Assembly (NCBI GenBank): GCA_050084515.1
Contig: CM114274.1
Span: forward strand, 30,318,001 to 30,382,000
DNA: 64,000 bases
DNA from: Blasia pusilla
Taxonomy: Eukaryota > Marchantiophyta > Marchantiopsida > Blasiales
Direction: 5' to 3'
Below the pieces are notes generated by a model that saw only the letters and a program-made list of their open reading frames with translations, was not told the origin of the DNA and did not search any database. The first letter of the stretch is position 1. The number at the start of each line of letters is the position of its first letter. This document shows positions 24,001-34,407 of this stretch, piece by piece. The position numbers and the translations under genes were made by a program.

Positions 24001-25305
24001 GAGTTATTCTCTTCAGAGATTATATAGAAGTAATATACTCCTTATTTACTGTGAATAGTAAATAAGGAGTATATGCAAACACATGATAAGAAGATAGCTC
24101 TAGCTTTACATGATACAACAAAAAAAGCTTGAAGTTTGGGGGAGTAATTTTATTGCTATGGTGGCCCCTTGACCATGTGTTGAACGGCGGACTGACCCTT
24201 TTCAGTATTTGCAAAATCAATTGGTCATAATTCCACCGCTCACATATTTAAACTCTGAATTGCTACCACCTAGGGTAAGCCCATCAAGTCCAGAGTTCTT
24301 CACACAGAATTAACGCTTTGTTCTTTTAACCGTCTCAGTTCTTAATCTGAAAAATGACTCACAGGCCCAAAGTTATCCTATCGTCACTATTCTTGCATTA
24401 CTATTACTCTATTTTCTTCTTTTTTTACTCACTTTTGGTCCTGAACTACTCCCTTCACCCTCTCCCAATGTTAATATGGGAAATTGAACAAATACTTCCT
24501 TCCCCTTCTTGCTCGATACCTTAGCTACTAATTGGCCCTTAAATGCAGACAGTAATTTTACTCCTAACATCTGTCACTGAATATTCCTAGCATTGTACGT
24601 GAATGCTTCAGTTTGTAACTCAAAATACTTCAACAAAGTGTAGGAGTCACCCTCCGGACTATTTTTCTGGCCTCTAATGAAACCTTCAGCAGTACTTGCA
24701 TCCAAAACAGTAACAATCGGAATTCCCTCACCAATTGGAAAGTAAATCAGAACAGCTATTGGCAATTTTTGATTCATAATCTTGATCCTTTGGCTCCAAA
24801 TCCGCTCTCATCTCTTGCACATCAGTAACTCAGCCTCTAGGGACAGGCTCACACACGCTCATCCACTCTCTTGGAGGTCTCTTCAGCAATCTCCTATCTT
24901 GCATCCAACTTTCTTGTCAAGGATTTGGATCCTTGCTTCACTTACGGTTTCTACCACGTTTATTTTATCTGTTGTACGCTCCTTGCACGGGTTGCTCTTG
25001 TTCTCTGTCTGATTCCGACAGGGTTTATGCAATTAAGCACATCCTAGGAACTTCTTTTACTCTCAATTCCTCCATCTCTGGCGCTCTAGCCTCCTTATCG
25101 GCAGCAATTTGATTCCGGCACCGGCGATTCGGTCCTTCTCTCAAACTCTGGGTTTCGGTCATCAATTCTGTAAACTTCTTGTGGTTCTACGAAATTAAAT
25201 GACATCTCTATTAAATTCTCACTCTCATTCCTCCCATCACTGGCGTTCTGGCCTCCTTGTCGACAGCAGCTTGGTTCTAGCACCGGCGATTCGGTCCTTT
25301 TATCG
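24001..25305. repeat. Gene-free region with a 157-bp-spaced duplication
   Basis: No recognised gene. A segment containing GGCACCGGCGATTCGGTCC occurs twice, near 25062-25138 and 25218-25296. Between the units lies CTTGTGGTTCTACGAAATT, which also occurs (TGCTTGTGGTTCTAGG) just beyond copy B near 35216. A minus frame at 24777-24574 has no family signature. Confidence 0.5.
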
Positions 25306-25823
25306 TGTCACGTCTCTTAGGATAGATCGGTGAGATCTAGTAGCGCGCCTTCATGAGTAGCGGAGAACAAGCTCAATAGCTCAAGGATGATCTACTGAGG
25401 CCCCGTGAAACTTGAGAGAGCGGGTTTCTCCTTCGTTTCGGTTCCTTTGGAGCCATATTGAGAAACTTACTATTTTAGGTAAGTACCATTTTGAGTATAT
25501 TATCAAATTTTTATTTTTGGTAAGTGGCCCTTGACCTCCTACATCAGATCAAGAGCCAAGGAGGTGACTTAGGAGCATAGGTTACCATAGAGAGAGCTTG
25601 GGAGAGGGGAGGGGTATACCTCAAGGAGAGAGAGCTTGAGAGCTCATTCATTCTCTCTTTGTTGAACCCCTTGGCATGAGGCAGCGGAGCTATGGTCCCT
25701 CGCCTTGTGAGTGTAACCCAAGCCTCTTATTAGGAGAGTGGGTTTGGTTTGACATGAGGGAGAGTGCACACCTTTGAGAGCTATGGTGTGAGATGGTTTA
25801 GAGAGAGATTGGATCTTACTTTA
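25306..25823 (+). repeat. 5' LTR-like block, copy B
   Basis: It runs from TGTCACGTCTCTTAGG to TTGGATCTTACTTTA. It matches 34547-35065 and 52197-52730 over the full 520 bp or so. It contains purine-rich GAGAGAG runs. Beyond 25823 the 5' and 3' copies differ (CAAAGAGAGG against TTTGGAGATATT), so the true LTR limits are unclear. No Met-tRNA primer site follows. Confidence 0.65.
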
Positions 25824-27354
25824 CAAAGAGAGGATGAGAGAATGAGAGAGCTTCATGGGGGATCTCGCTGGTAATTCATTGTTTTTGCAGGTTGGGGACC
25901 GTGTTCCCCGTTCAGCGACTCATGGGAGTGCTCACCGGAGCAAGCGCTGCTTTGATTGTTCTTTGCATTGGCCGATTTTTTGTGTGGAAGAGTGGCGTAC
26001 GGAAGTGCTGCCCAATTTCTGATAGAGATTGATTATGGGGGCGAGTTGCCCCATTCTAGTGCTCTCGGGAGCACCATATAGCTTGCTGATTTGTATTTTT
26101 ACAGATTTTACATTTTCATTGGGAGAAATCAGCGTGGAAGCGCTGCTGAATTTTGTGTAGGAGAAAGAGACATTGGGCTTTACGACAGTCCCCGTCAGTT
26201 TTTAGAGGAATGACCAATTCTAAATATTTTCGACGCTGATGTAGATCTTGAAGCTCTGCACGTTGTGCAACAAACAATACACAAATTGGAGTTGCAAGCA
26301 AAAAGTTGTGGTCAATCTTGCAAAATTGCCTTTGCTAGGCGATTTTTAGGGTTAAATTGTTCAAACCCTAAACCAACCGCCACGCCGGCGACGGCCGTCG
26401 CCGTCATAGTCACCGTCAATGGTCTGCCATCGATGGTCAATCATCACCATCAACGGTCAACCGTCACCATCGACGGTCTACCGTCACCGTCACCGCCACC
26501 GGTCAACCGTCACTCGTCAACGGTCCACCGTCAATTGTCCACCCTTTCATTGCATTGCCGCTGTTACGGACTTGAGGGTCTTCCACGATGTTCGTCGATT
26601 CTTTGACTTGCGTCGCCATCATGTACTTTGTTTTGGCTATGGTGTTTGAGTTTTAATTTCATGTTGCTATGTTGTGATTGGTAGCCGCTCGACGACGATC
26701 GAGAACCGTGCCGTGATGCCCGTAGTCGCAACGCGCCGCCGATTGCCGCGCTGTGCGGCTCGTGGCCGCACCGTACCATCTCGATCGCAAAGACGCACCA
26801 TCATTGTGGAGTAGAGTGTGGGTTTATTGTTGATTGAGGAGGGTATGCCGCCGAGTGTCGCATCCCACCATTGAGGGCCGTGTCGTTTGTAGCCGTTCCG
26901 TGCCGCCTGCAATGTTGTACCATTTCGGTGGAACCGCTCTGTCTATCGAGGAGTTTTTAGCAAGGTTAGTACGGGAGGAGTATGACTTGCTGATTGGAGG
27001 AGTTATCTCCACAACCGAGTTGGGATCGAGATTTGCAGTTGCTGAGGAGTGACATCGAGATGTGTTTAGGTTACCCATTCTGATCCTTTACCTTGCACGT
27101 GTGAGGGATTCTGGTATTTGGATAGTTTATTTGGGGATATTGGGTATGTGGATGCTGAGAGCATCATTTATGTATGTGGTTTAGGGGACATACACTTGTG
27201 TGGGATGTCCGGAGTTGAGGGTACGTTGTCGATGAGATGATAGGCTGGTCGATTTGCCGTACGGGTACATGTCTCGGGGAGGGAGAGTGTAGATTGAATG
27301 CCGCATGTTTGGGATGAGTGATTGAGGGATTACTCATGAGGTGAGAGTGATCGG
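25824..27354 (+). other. Leader of copy B
   Basis: 1.5 kb between the LTR-like block and gag. It holds a minisatellite (26390-26540) and G+C-rich stretches around 26690-26800. Short open frames inside have no domain and look incidental. Confidence 0.5.
26390..26540. repeat. Degenerate GACGGT/ACCGTC minisatellite
   Basis: Repeated, partly self-complementary units such as ACGGTCAACCGTCACC and CATCGACGGTCTACCGTC. Units vary in length. The array is rich in CG sites and could fold into hairpins. It lies in the retroelement leader. Confidence 0.7.
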
Positions 27355-28690
27355 GTGAGAGGGGCACGAGGGTCATCACGGCATCCGTTTGGGACTTTGA
27401 GAGGCGAGGTGGTGAACCCGAGAGTAGCTCTAGAGGTTTTACGCAGAGTGGCGCGAGGTTCTGAGGGTCTCCACGTGAGGGACCACCTCGACCTCCTTCT
27501 GTGTCATCGTCAGACAAGGGGGAGGGGTATAGAGGAGTTTGTGAGCACATCGCCACACATTGTGAGTGGTCCTACTAGTTGGGAGTACAAGATGGACGAC
27601 TTGGGTAGAGGACCGCGTAGGTTTTCAAGTGCAGTAGGTACAATTGAGTTGCACGATTTCATAGCAGAGTTTAGGAGTTGGTGCGACTCCCAGCGGGCCA
27701 CGAATTCTAGAGAGTTCAACCCGTTTACAGCATGGAACCGTTTGTTCAAGCATTTAGAGGGGGCGCCCATGGATAATTACCATGAGTTCTCTCAGAGATA
27801 TGCACGTGAGTTCGAGGCGTGGAGGCTCTACTATGACCCACAGTATGTGTCATGGACGGAGCCGTTCCCAGATGAGGAGGAGGAGTCAGGAGAGGTTACT
27901 TCCTCTTCCACTAGTGATGTTTTAGGAGGGGTCACTTGCACGGGAGCAGTTGCACCGTCTAGTCGGGTTCATCTCAGGTTCAACCTTGTGGTTGAGTTCT
28001 TTGCTGAGTTGAGGGCGAGCTACTAGGGGGTACGGATGGAGAAGTTGCGGAGCATCCATGACTTCCAGAGGCGCCCGGGTGAGAGTTTGCGTGAGGCTTA
28101 CACTCACTTGCGTTGGTTGATCAACGTCACTAAGGGGGTGATTGAGGCTCAGGCTATCCAGTCATGGTACGCGATGCTGGACCGGACCCTACGGACACAG
28201 GTGTGGGAGGGGATGCTTCTTATGAACACCTCCCCTACATTGAGAGATGTTTTTAGGACCTCCGAGAACATTGAGCGCAACATGGCGGAGGAGAGCGTAG
28301 CCACCATGGATTCGGGGCGAGAGGAGTCGCGATTGTCTGCACCACTTGTGCAGCAACGTGGACTCCAAGATAGGTTGATTGTGGCACCACGAGCTTGGGG
28401 AGGATACCGGGAGGCCGTGCCACACAAACCTACGCCTTCATATGCGGCTTAGTAGCAGCCGCCTACTTTTACTTGTTGGTCATGTGGTGGAGCCTATCAT
28501 CAACGCGATTGCACTCGTCAGGGTCATGGACATGTGCTTCAGCATGGAGGAGGAGATGATGCTGGACCAGAAGGTTATCAGTGTGACTATTGTCAGAGGT
28601 ATAGTCATACACGCTCCAGGTGTTCTAGTTTACATCCTGAGTTACGTCTGGACCGAGGGCCAGAGAGAGGGCACCAGAGCAAGTAGCCGG
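27355..28690 (+). pseudogene. Gag with two zinc knuckles, copy B
   Basis: The first frame (27355-28026) includes FIAEFRSWCDSQ, FTAWNRLFKHLEGAP and YAREFEAWR, a gag-like capsid pattern. After a stop at 28024-28026 the next segment (28036-28452) reads LREAYTHLRWLI, QSWYAMLDRTLR and RDVFRTSENIE. Two TAG codons at 28450-28455 precede a stretch with CWSCGGAYHQRDC (CX2CX4HX3C) and CDYCQRYSHTRSRC (canonical CX2CX4HX4C), the nucleic-acid-binding knuckles, ending at a TAG near 28686. The open start at 27355 may not be the true start. Confidence 0.72.
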
Positions 28691-28699
28691 TCTGGGTGG

Positions 28700-29560
28700 G
28701 CCTAGAGATTGTGCACTAGGTGGTCCCGTTGGGGAACAAGGAGCTGGAGTTGCCCGACACGGTGGTAGAGCTGCCCGTGGAGGAGGTAGAGTCCTACCAC
28801 CTAGACGTGTCGAGGGAGATGCCGGGCGTGAGGCTAGGATGGATGCTCAAATACCACGCTTCTTTATTTTCTGCTTCCAATGTTATGACGTTGGGGGGTA
28901 TGCCCGCCCAGGATTTTTGGCTGGCGGCTACGCTATGTGAGCATGGAGTTGGAGTTCCTCCATCACATTCAAAGATGACTGCAAAGGAGGTGATGGACTT
29001 GCCCTTGGAGAGGATGCTCGGGCCGTCCACGTCAGATTCATGGCAGGCTGCGGTTGCTAGAATGGAGGAGATGCTCGCGTGCCATGGCTTCTCCTGGTGT
29101 TGTGTTGCTGAATAACTAGGGAAAGGTCTTCCAGTTGGTGAGTCCCGCAGGTAGAACTTTTAGTTGGCAGCGCGTCTAATTGGATTCAGGAGCGCAACCC
29201 CTGATGTTGAAGAAAGCGTCATTGAAAGGATTGGGCTTGACGAGAGCCGATGTGGAGCGTTGTCCATTCCGGATATAGATATCCTTGGGTGGAGCAAGTA
29301 CCACATAATATATCACCGGACAAGAGGTCGTGGTGAGGATTCGCCCGGGACATCCTACACATGAGTCCGTGGTGCGAGCCAAGGCGATAGTGATTGATGC
29401 AGAGTCCTACGGCGTCTTGGTTGGTGGAGCAGTGTTATACCCGATGGGGTTTTCCCTGGATTATTGGGAGGAGTCAGCGTCCTACAGACCAGGATGGCAG
29501 TCAGGTGATGGTCGCCTTAGCTCATTACCCGTTCGATTCACAGGTGCAGTGATCAAGCAA
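28700..29560 (+). pseudogene. Linker and aspartic protease, copy B
   Basis: A conserved linker (NVMTLGGMPA, EVMDLPLERML, STSDSWQ) is shared with copy C, followed by LDSGAQPLM at 29180, a retropepsin active site (DSGA). Downstream come HESVVRAKAIVIDAESYGVLVGG and YPMGFSL, the body of the protease. The protease runs in one frame into the methyltransferase, so the enzyme was part of one polyprotein. Several stops interrupt it (for example TAG at about 29276). Confidence 0.78.
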
Positions 29561-29859
29561 CGGCCAGGTGAGATGGCGACCCTAGCAGCATTTAGCAATG
29601 CCATCACTTGGCCTAGTGATTTGATTGAGGGACATGTCCATGCAGAGGATACTCCCGTTCCTGATATTTCTATGGAGAGGAGTCTTATGGTAGCCGCTTC
29701 ATTCCGAGGAGGAGAGGTGCCGCTGTGGGGCACAACTGAGGAGCTTCGACGATTGGTAGATGAGTACGGTCAGACAGTGTGGAGCGAGGGGTTTGCAACA
29801 GAGCGTGAGGCGTCTGAGGAACCCGAGGTAGCAGGGAGTGCTACGATGACACCCTTGGA

Positions 29860-30861
29860 TACCACACCCATTGTGTGGTATACCTTGGAGGAGGGTATTC
29901 GAGTGTTTGATCTCTTTGTAGGGATTAGCACCGGGTTAGCTATTGTTTTGCAGACAGGAGTGTGAGTACAGCAATACCTATATGTGGAGAGTCATGATGT
30001 TGCAAGGCGTATCTCTCTACAAAATGTGGCGCAGTTACGCCTACGTTTTCTTGACTTATTGTCTGCGTCCGCGGTACAAGGGTACCAGAGTTTCCTACCA
30101 AGGGATATTTCGTTGCTGGGGGCGCAGGACTTAGAGCCGGTAGGGACCATTGATTTGGTCATTGCCGGTTGGCCATATCAGGGCCAATGGAGTGTTGGAC
30201 GAGGCAGCGGGTTGGCTGATACTCGGTCTAGGTTGTTTTGGGAGATGTTGAGGGTCTTACAGCAGTTGCAGGAGCACCAGTCTCATTCTCCAACCTATAT
30301 TTTGGAGAATGTGCCAATCTTAAGAGACTCCACGTCACGGGTGGTGATGAGTACTCATCAAGTGCGTGCGTGGATCGGCCCAGCAGTGTTCTTAGATGCG
30401 GCGAGTGTAGGTTCTAGAGTCCATCGCCCGCGTCTATGGTGGACCAACTTGGTGCCCTATGCAGTGTTATGGAGGGCGTATGCGAGAGTGGAGCGCCACT
30501 CATATTTGTTAGTGGATTCCATTCTGGATCCAGGTCGTCGATCACACGCAATGAGGCACAATGATCGACCACCGTTGACTGTGGTTAACAGGGTAGGCAT
30601 GCCACGGGCAGCCTTGCCCACGTTTGTGAGTTTTCCCGCTTTGTATCATACAAGGAGACCGGTCCTGGCTTGGTTTGGGATGACCAGGTTCAGCGGTTGG
30701 TGGAGCCCAATGCCGATGAGAGAGAGCGAGCGATGGGATTTCCCACAGAAGTGACGACAATACCATTAGTGTCAGAGGCATCACGATGCCATGTCTTGGG
30801 TCATGCGATGGACCTGAACTGCTTGACATGGATCCCCAGCTTGGGAGTGGCTGAGCAGTGA
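29860..30861 (+). pseudogene. C5 cytosine DNA methyltransferase domain, copy B
   Basis: Transfers a methyl group from S-adenosylmethionine to cytosine in DNA. Motifs in canonical order: I, DLFVGISTGLA at 29909 (SAM binding); the region around TIDLVIAGWP leading to motif IV, PYQG at 30173, where the catalytic Cys is Tyr (codon 30176-30178); GRGSGLADTRSRLFWE; VI, ENVP at 30305; VIII, VHRPRLWW; IX, ERERAMGFP; X, VLGHAMDLN. The order is not the rearranged DRM type. A TGA at 29963 (CGA in copy C) and a frameshift near 30650 break it. It is fused in frame to the protease upstream and lies before RT. Confidence 0.88.
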
Positions 30862-31112
30862 CATATGAGATCGCGACAGATCACAGCGGTTGCGTTGTTG
30901 AGCCCCATGCCTACCGAGATGGTGGAGGCAGTGGGTGGGGGCGAGACCCGAAGAGATTTACACACCAGGGGAGATTGAGAGAGACACCCTTGGACTTCTT
31001 GGGATGTTTTGCAAGTACGCCAGGAGATGATAGCCACAGCATGGAGCGTGGTTATGGGCACTACACGTGGAGGAGATCAGAGTTTGCAGTTGGTTGTAGG
31101 AGAGCGTCCGAG

Positions 31113-32195
31113 TGTTGTTGTTCGAGATGGGGTTGCACCATAGCAACCACCGATACCCGCGCCGGAGAGTCCTACCGTAGTCACGACGGAGACTTGGGAG
31201 CCAGATATGGGCCCTAAGTTGACAGGAGGAGAGCGGCGCCGGATACATCAGTTCCTTAGGAGTTATAGGAGCTGCTTTGCGTTAGCATGGAGGATTTGGG
31301 TACGCTGAAGGGATCGCGGATCCGCATTGAGTTGTCGAGTGATACGCCGATCTTCCGACAACCCTACACGTACAGTGATATGGAGAGGGCTCTGATTCAG
31401 AGTAGGAGCCAGGACTTGGTCGGAGCACGACTAGTGGAGATGTCACATGGGGAGTATGCATCTGCCACTGTCATGCCCGCCAAGAAGGATATCCATGGCA
31501 ACTGGACGGATAGGCGGATGTGTGGGGATTACCGACCTATTAATCAGCATACAAAGTCAGATAGGTATGCCATGCCCACCCCTGAGGAGATCTTTGATGC
31601 AAATGGTCACGCAAAGGTCTTCAGTTCATTGGATTTGTGAGCTGGATACCATCAGTTGCCTATCAAATTGGAGGACAGGCAGAAGACGGCATTTTGGGGC
31701 ATCGATCCTCACGGGAAGGATTGTTTGTACCAGTAGCGGTTCTTACCATTTGGGTTAAAGAACTTCCCGGTTGAGTTTCAGAGGGTCATGGATAGGATCT
31801 TGGCTGGTCCGGATTTTGCTAGGTGTTATATTGATGACATTATAGTCTTTAGCGCCACGGTTGAGGAGCATAAGTGACATCTAGAGGAGGTGTTTCGACG
31901 ATTGCAATAACATGGGCTGAAGCTACATCCAGGCAAGTGCAAGTTCTTCTACGACCAGATTGTGTACTTGGGTCATACGATATACCCAGGGGGCCTTGGT
32001 GTTCAGCAGACAAAGGTAGAGGCTATCTTAGGCATTCCACACTCTACAGATGTGAGCCGTGTTTGCACATTCATGGGATTGGTGAACTTCTATCGACGGT
32101 ACGTCGAGAGATTCAGTTCGATTGCGAAGCCGCTAACCTTATTGACCAAGGTGGATCATGAATGGCACTAGGGGGATGAGCAGGAGCAAGCATTT
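31113..32195 (+). pseudogene. Reverse transcriptase, copy B
   Basis: One frame runs from 31287 through the catalytic YIDD (31827-31838) to LTKVDHEW at about 32168. Motifs: MCGDYRPIN, FSSLDL, KTAFW, LPFGLKN, CYIDDIIVFS, LGHTIYPGG, FMGLVNFYRRY. It is broken only by nonsense codons at about 31638 (TGA), 31736 (TAG), 31875 (TGA), 31908 (TAA) and 32168 (TAG). Most align to CGA, CAG or TGG in copy A. Confidence 0.87.
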
Positions 32196-32198
32196 CAG

Positions 32199-32680
32199 TT
32201 GGTCAAGGATAGGTTGAGGTCCGCGCCCATCTTGAGGAGACCGATCAAGGGACGTCCTTTCCAGTTGCACACAGATTGGAGCATGTTGGGGCTTGGAGCA
32301 GTGCTGACCCACCATGATGATGAGGGTAGAGAGTTCCTTGTGGCTTACACTAGCCGCTCAAACAATGTTGCAGAGACGAAGTACAACTCGTATGAGGGTG
32401 TGGGCTCTTGCGCATTTCAAATGTTACTTATTCGGAAACCCCTTTACTATCATCACTAATCAACAACCATTGAAGTGGTTGATAGAGTCCGAAAAGCTTA
32501 CAGGGAAGCTTGCAAGATGGGCTCTGTTGTTGCAAGAGTATGATTTTCAGGTGGTTCATAGACCTGGGACGCTCAACCAGGATGCAGATGGGTTGAGTCG
32601 TAACCCATGCTTGAGTCAGCGAGATGTGACTGGAGGTCGATGGCTTGAAGAGAGTGATGAGGAGTCAATGCCAAGATAGC
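32199..32680 (+). pseudogene. RNase H, copy B
   Basis: The frame 32199-32459 holds FQLHTDWSMLGLGAVL, YTSRSNNVAETKYNSYEG. After a one-base shift near 32400 the frame 32314-32679 supplies NPFTIITNQQPLKWL, LLQEYDFQVVHRPG and DADGLSRNP. The D, E and D catalytic residues are present across the two frames (the third D reads N in TNQQP). The DGLSR tether to integrase follows as in other gypsy elements. Confidence 0.82.
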
Positions 32681-32724
32681 AAGCGTCAGCTTGTTTAGGC
32701 ATGTTGGCTATGGAGAGCTAGAGT

Positions 32725-33900
32725 ATGGAGACTTTGATGGCAAGGTCTAGTGGAGAGTCCTTGGATCCCGAGGCCAATGAGGAGACGACAGTTGGACGAG
32801 ATATTCATGATGATGGAGTAGTCTTGGAGTACCTTCGTACAGGCAGCGTTGCAAGCACCCTGGGTGCTAAAGAACGGGATCGAATCCTACATCGGGCCAG
32901 GCGGTTCCGTTGGGAGGGGACACATATTTTGAGGGTTTGGGAGGATGGTAGAGTACGCATACTGCCGCATCCTTTGTAGAGAGCACGACTAGTGCAACAT
33001 GCCTACAAGGAGTTGGGTCACTTTGGGATGAAGCGGACGTACAACTTCCTCCAGATTCAATATTGGTAGCGAGGCATGCAGACTGACGTTGAGCAATTTG
33101 TTGCCAGGTGCATGGTGTGTGATCGGGTCCGAGCATCCTTCAATGCTCCGACTCCATAGTTGCATCCATTACCGATTATGGGCTTAGGGTATAGATGGAG
33201 TTTGGATTTTGCATGACCTTTGCCTTTGATGGAGCGTCACAGTCGTTATGTGTTGGTGATGGTCGAGCACTTTTCAAAGTGGATCAAGTTGATTGCCTGA
33301 CAAAGCGAGTGAGGGAGTAGCTTATGCCTTCCTTGATAGAGTGTTGAGTCATTATGGCGCACCGGTTGAGGTGTTAATAGACCGGGATACCGAGTTTTGC
33401 GGTGAGTTCCAGGCCTTGTGTGATCAGGCGTTGATCGATCACCGCACGACTTTGCGAGATCATCCCGAGGCGGATGGATTAGCGGAGAGAGTTGTGTAGA
33501 CCGTGAAGAGGGGTTTACGCAAGTATGGCTTGTAGAGAGGTCACCTAGGAGATTGGGACCTCCTGTTGCCGTGGTTGGCGATGGGATACAGATTCAGAAG
33601 GTAGGCATCCTTAGCATCTTTTTCACCGTACTTGCTACTTTATGGCCGAGAGCCAGATTTACGTGCGGCCATTTGTCGAGATTTTGGTGAGGTGCTGGAC
33701 CTTGATGACCTAGTGTATGGATGCGAGCATGTTCTCACAGGCCTGAGTTGTTTCGGAGAGTGATGCCCATGGCGTTTGAGAACTTGGCGATTGCGCAATA
33801 TCGAGATACGTTGAGGTATGCGACTATTCGGGGAGGTGCTTATCGACCTACTATCCGCAGGATTCATCAGGGAGACTATGTCTACTTGTAGCAAACGGCA
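32725..33900 (+). pseudogene. Integrase, copy B
   Basis: The zinc module HAYKELGHFG ... CMVCDR and the catalytic core SLDFA, LIDRDTEFCGEF, HPEADGLAE are present (D, D, E). Stops at about 32977, 33067, 33498 and 33534 are TAG codons where copy A or C has CAG or TGG. A 3-4 base loss near 33295 shifts the frame. The LLYGREPDL stretch precedes the SH3-like tail. Confidence 0.83.
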
Positions 33901-33909
33901 CCCACGACG

Positions 33910-34238
33910 TTGGATGTGACTGTAGAGCGCACTATCTTGAGAGTGCGTGAGGTTTTTCCATCCGGTGTTCTCTTATTGGAGGGACGCAATGGTATGGTTT
34001 GGAAGGACCATGTGCGTAACTGTATGCCATGTCATCTTCCAAACATTGAAGGTACAATTGATCCAAGCTTAGCAATAGTTCCTACAGACTTGCGGTGTAT
34101 GTTGTGTGGTTCTGCCTGTGGTGCAGCCACTATGCTAGTCTGTGATGGGTGTTCGAGAGGATGGCATATGGCATATTTGACGCCACCTTTCAGTAAGGTT
34201 CCTTAGGGACAATGGATGTGTCCCAAATGTACATAGAG
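33910..34238 (+). pseudogene. Integrase tail plus PHD finger, copy B
   Basis: The frame 33910-34206 reads TILRVREVFPSGVLLLEG and KDHVRNCMPCHLPNIEG (SH3-like tail), then LRCMLCGSACGAAT, MLVCDGCSRGWHMAYL and, past a TAG at 34204, QWMCPKC. The spacing CX2C, CX2C, X4, H, X2, C, CX2C is that of a C4HC3 PHD finger. The Cys after WHMA is Tyr in this copy but Cys in copy C. PHD fingers usually read histone H3 tails, so a role in target-site choice is an inference. Confidence 0.85.
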
Positions 34239-34407
34239 TAGGTAGTTCTACATTCTGACTTGTGTCTGTGACATGGATGACAAGAAGGCGACTAACAATG
34301 GGGCCACATGAGCACCCGGCCTTCTTGCTCTTAGCGTCCGAGAGATGTATGTCATGGTAGGTAGGGATTGATGGCTATCTGGAGTTAAAGGGACCTAATC
34401 ACCAACT

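Noticed and set aside
24574-24777. 67-aa minus-strand frame resembling a fragment of an enzyme
   Set aside because: Too short, no motif that names a family, no flanking exons found.
29860-30861. A host DRM-type methyltransferase gene disrupted by transposons
   Set aside because: Motifs run I to X in normal order and not rearranged; the frame is continuous with the protease, and three copies show the same neighbours.
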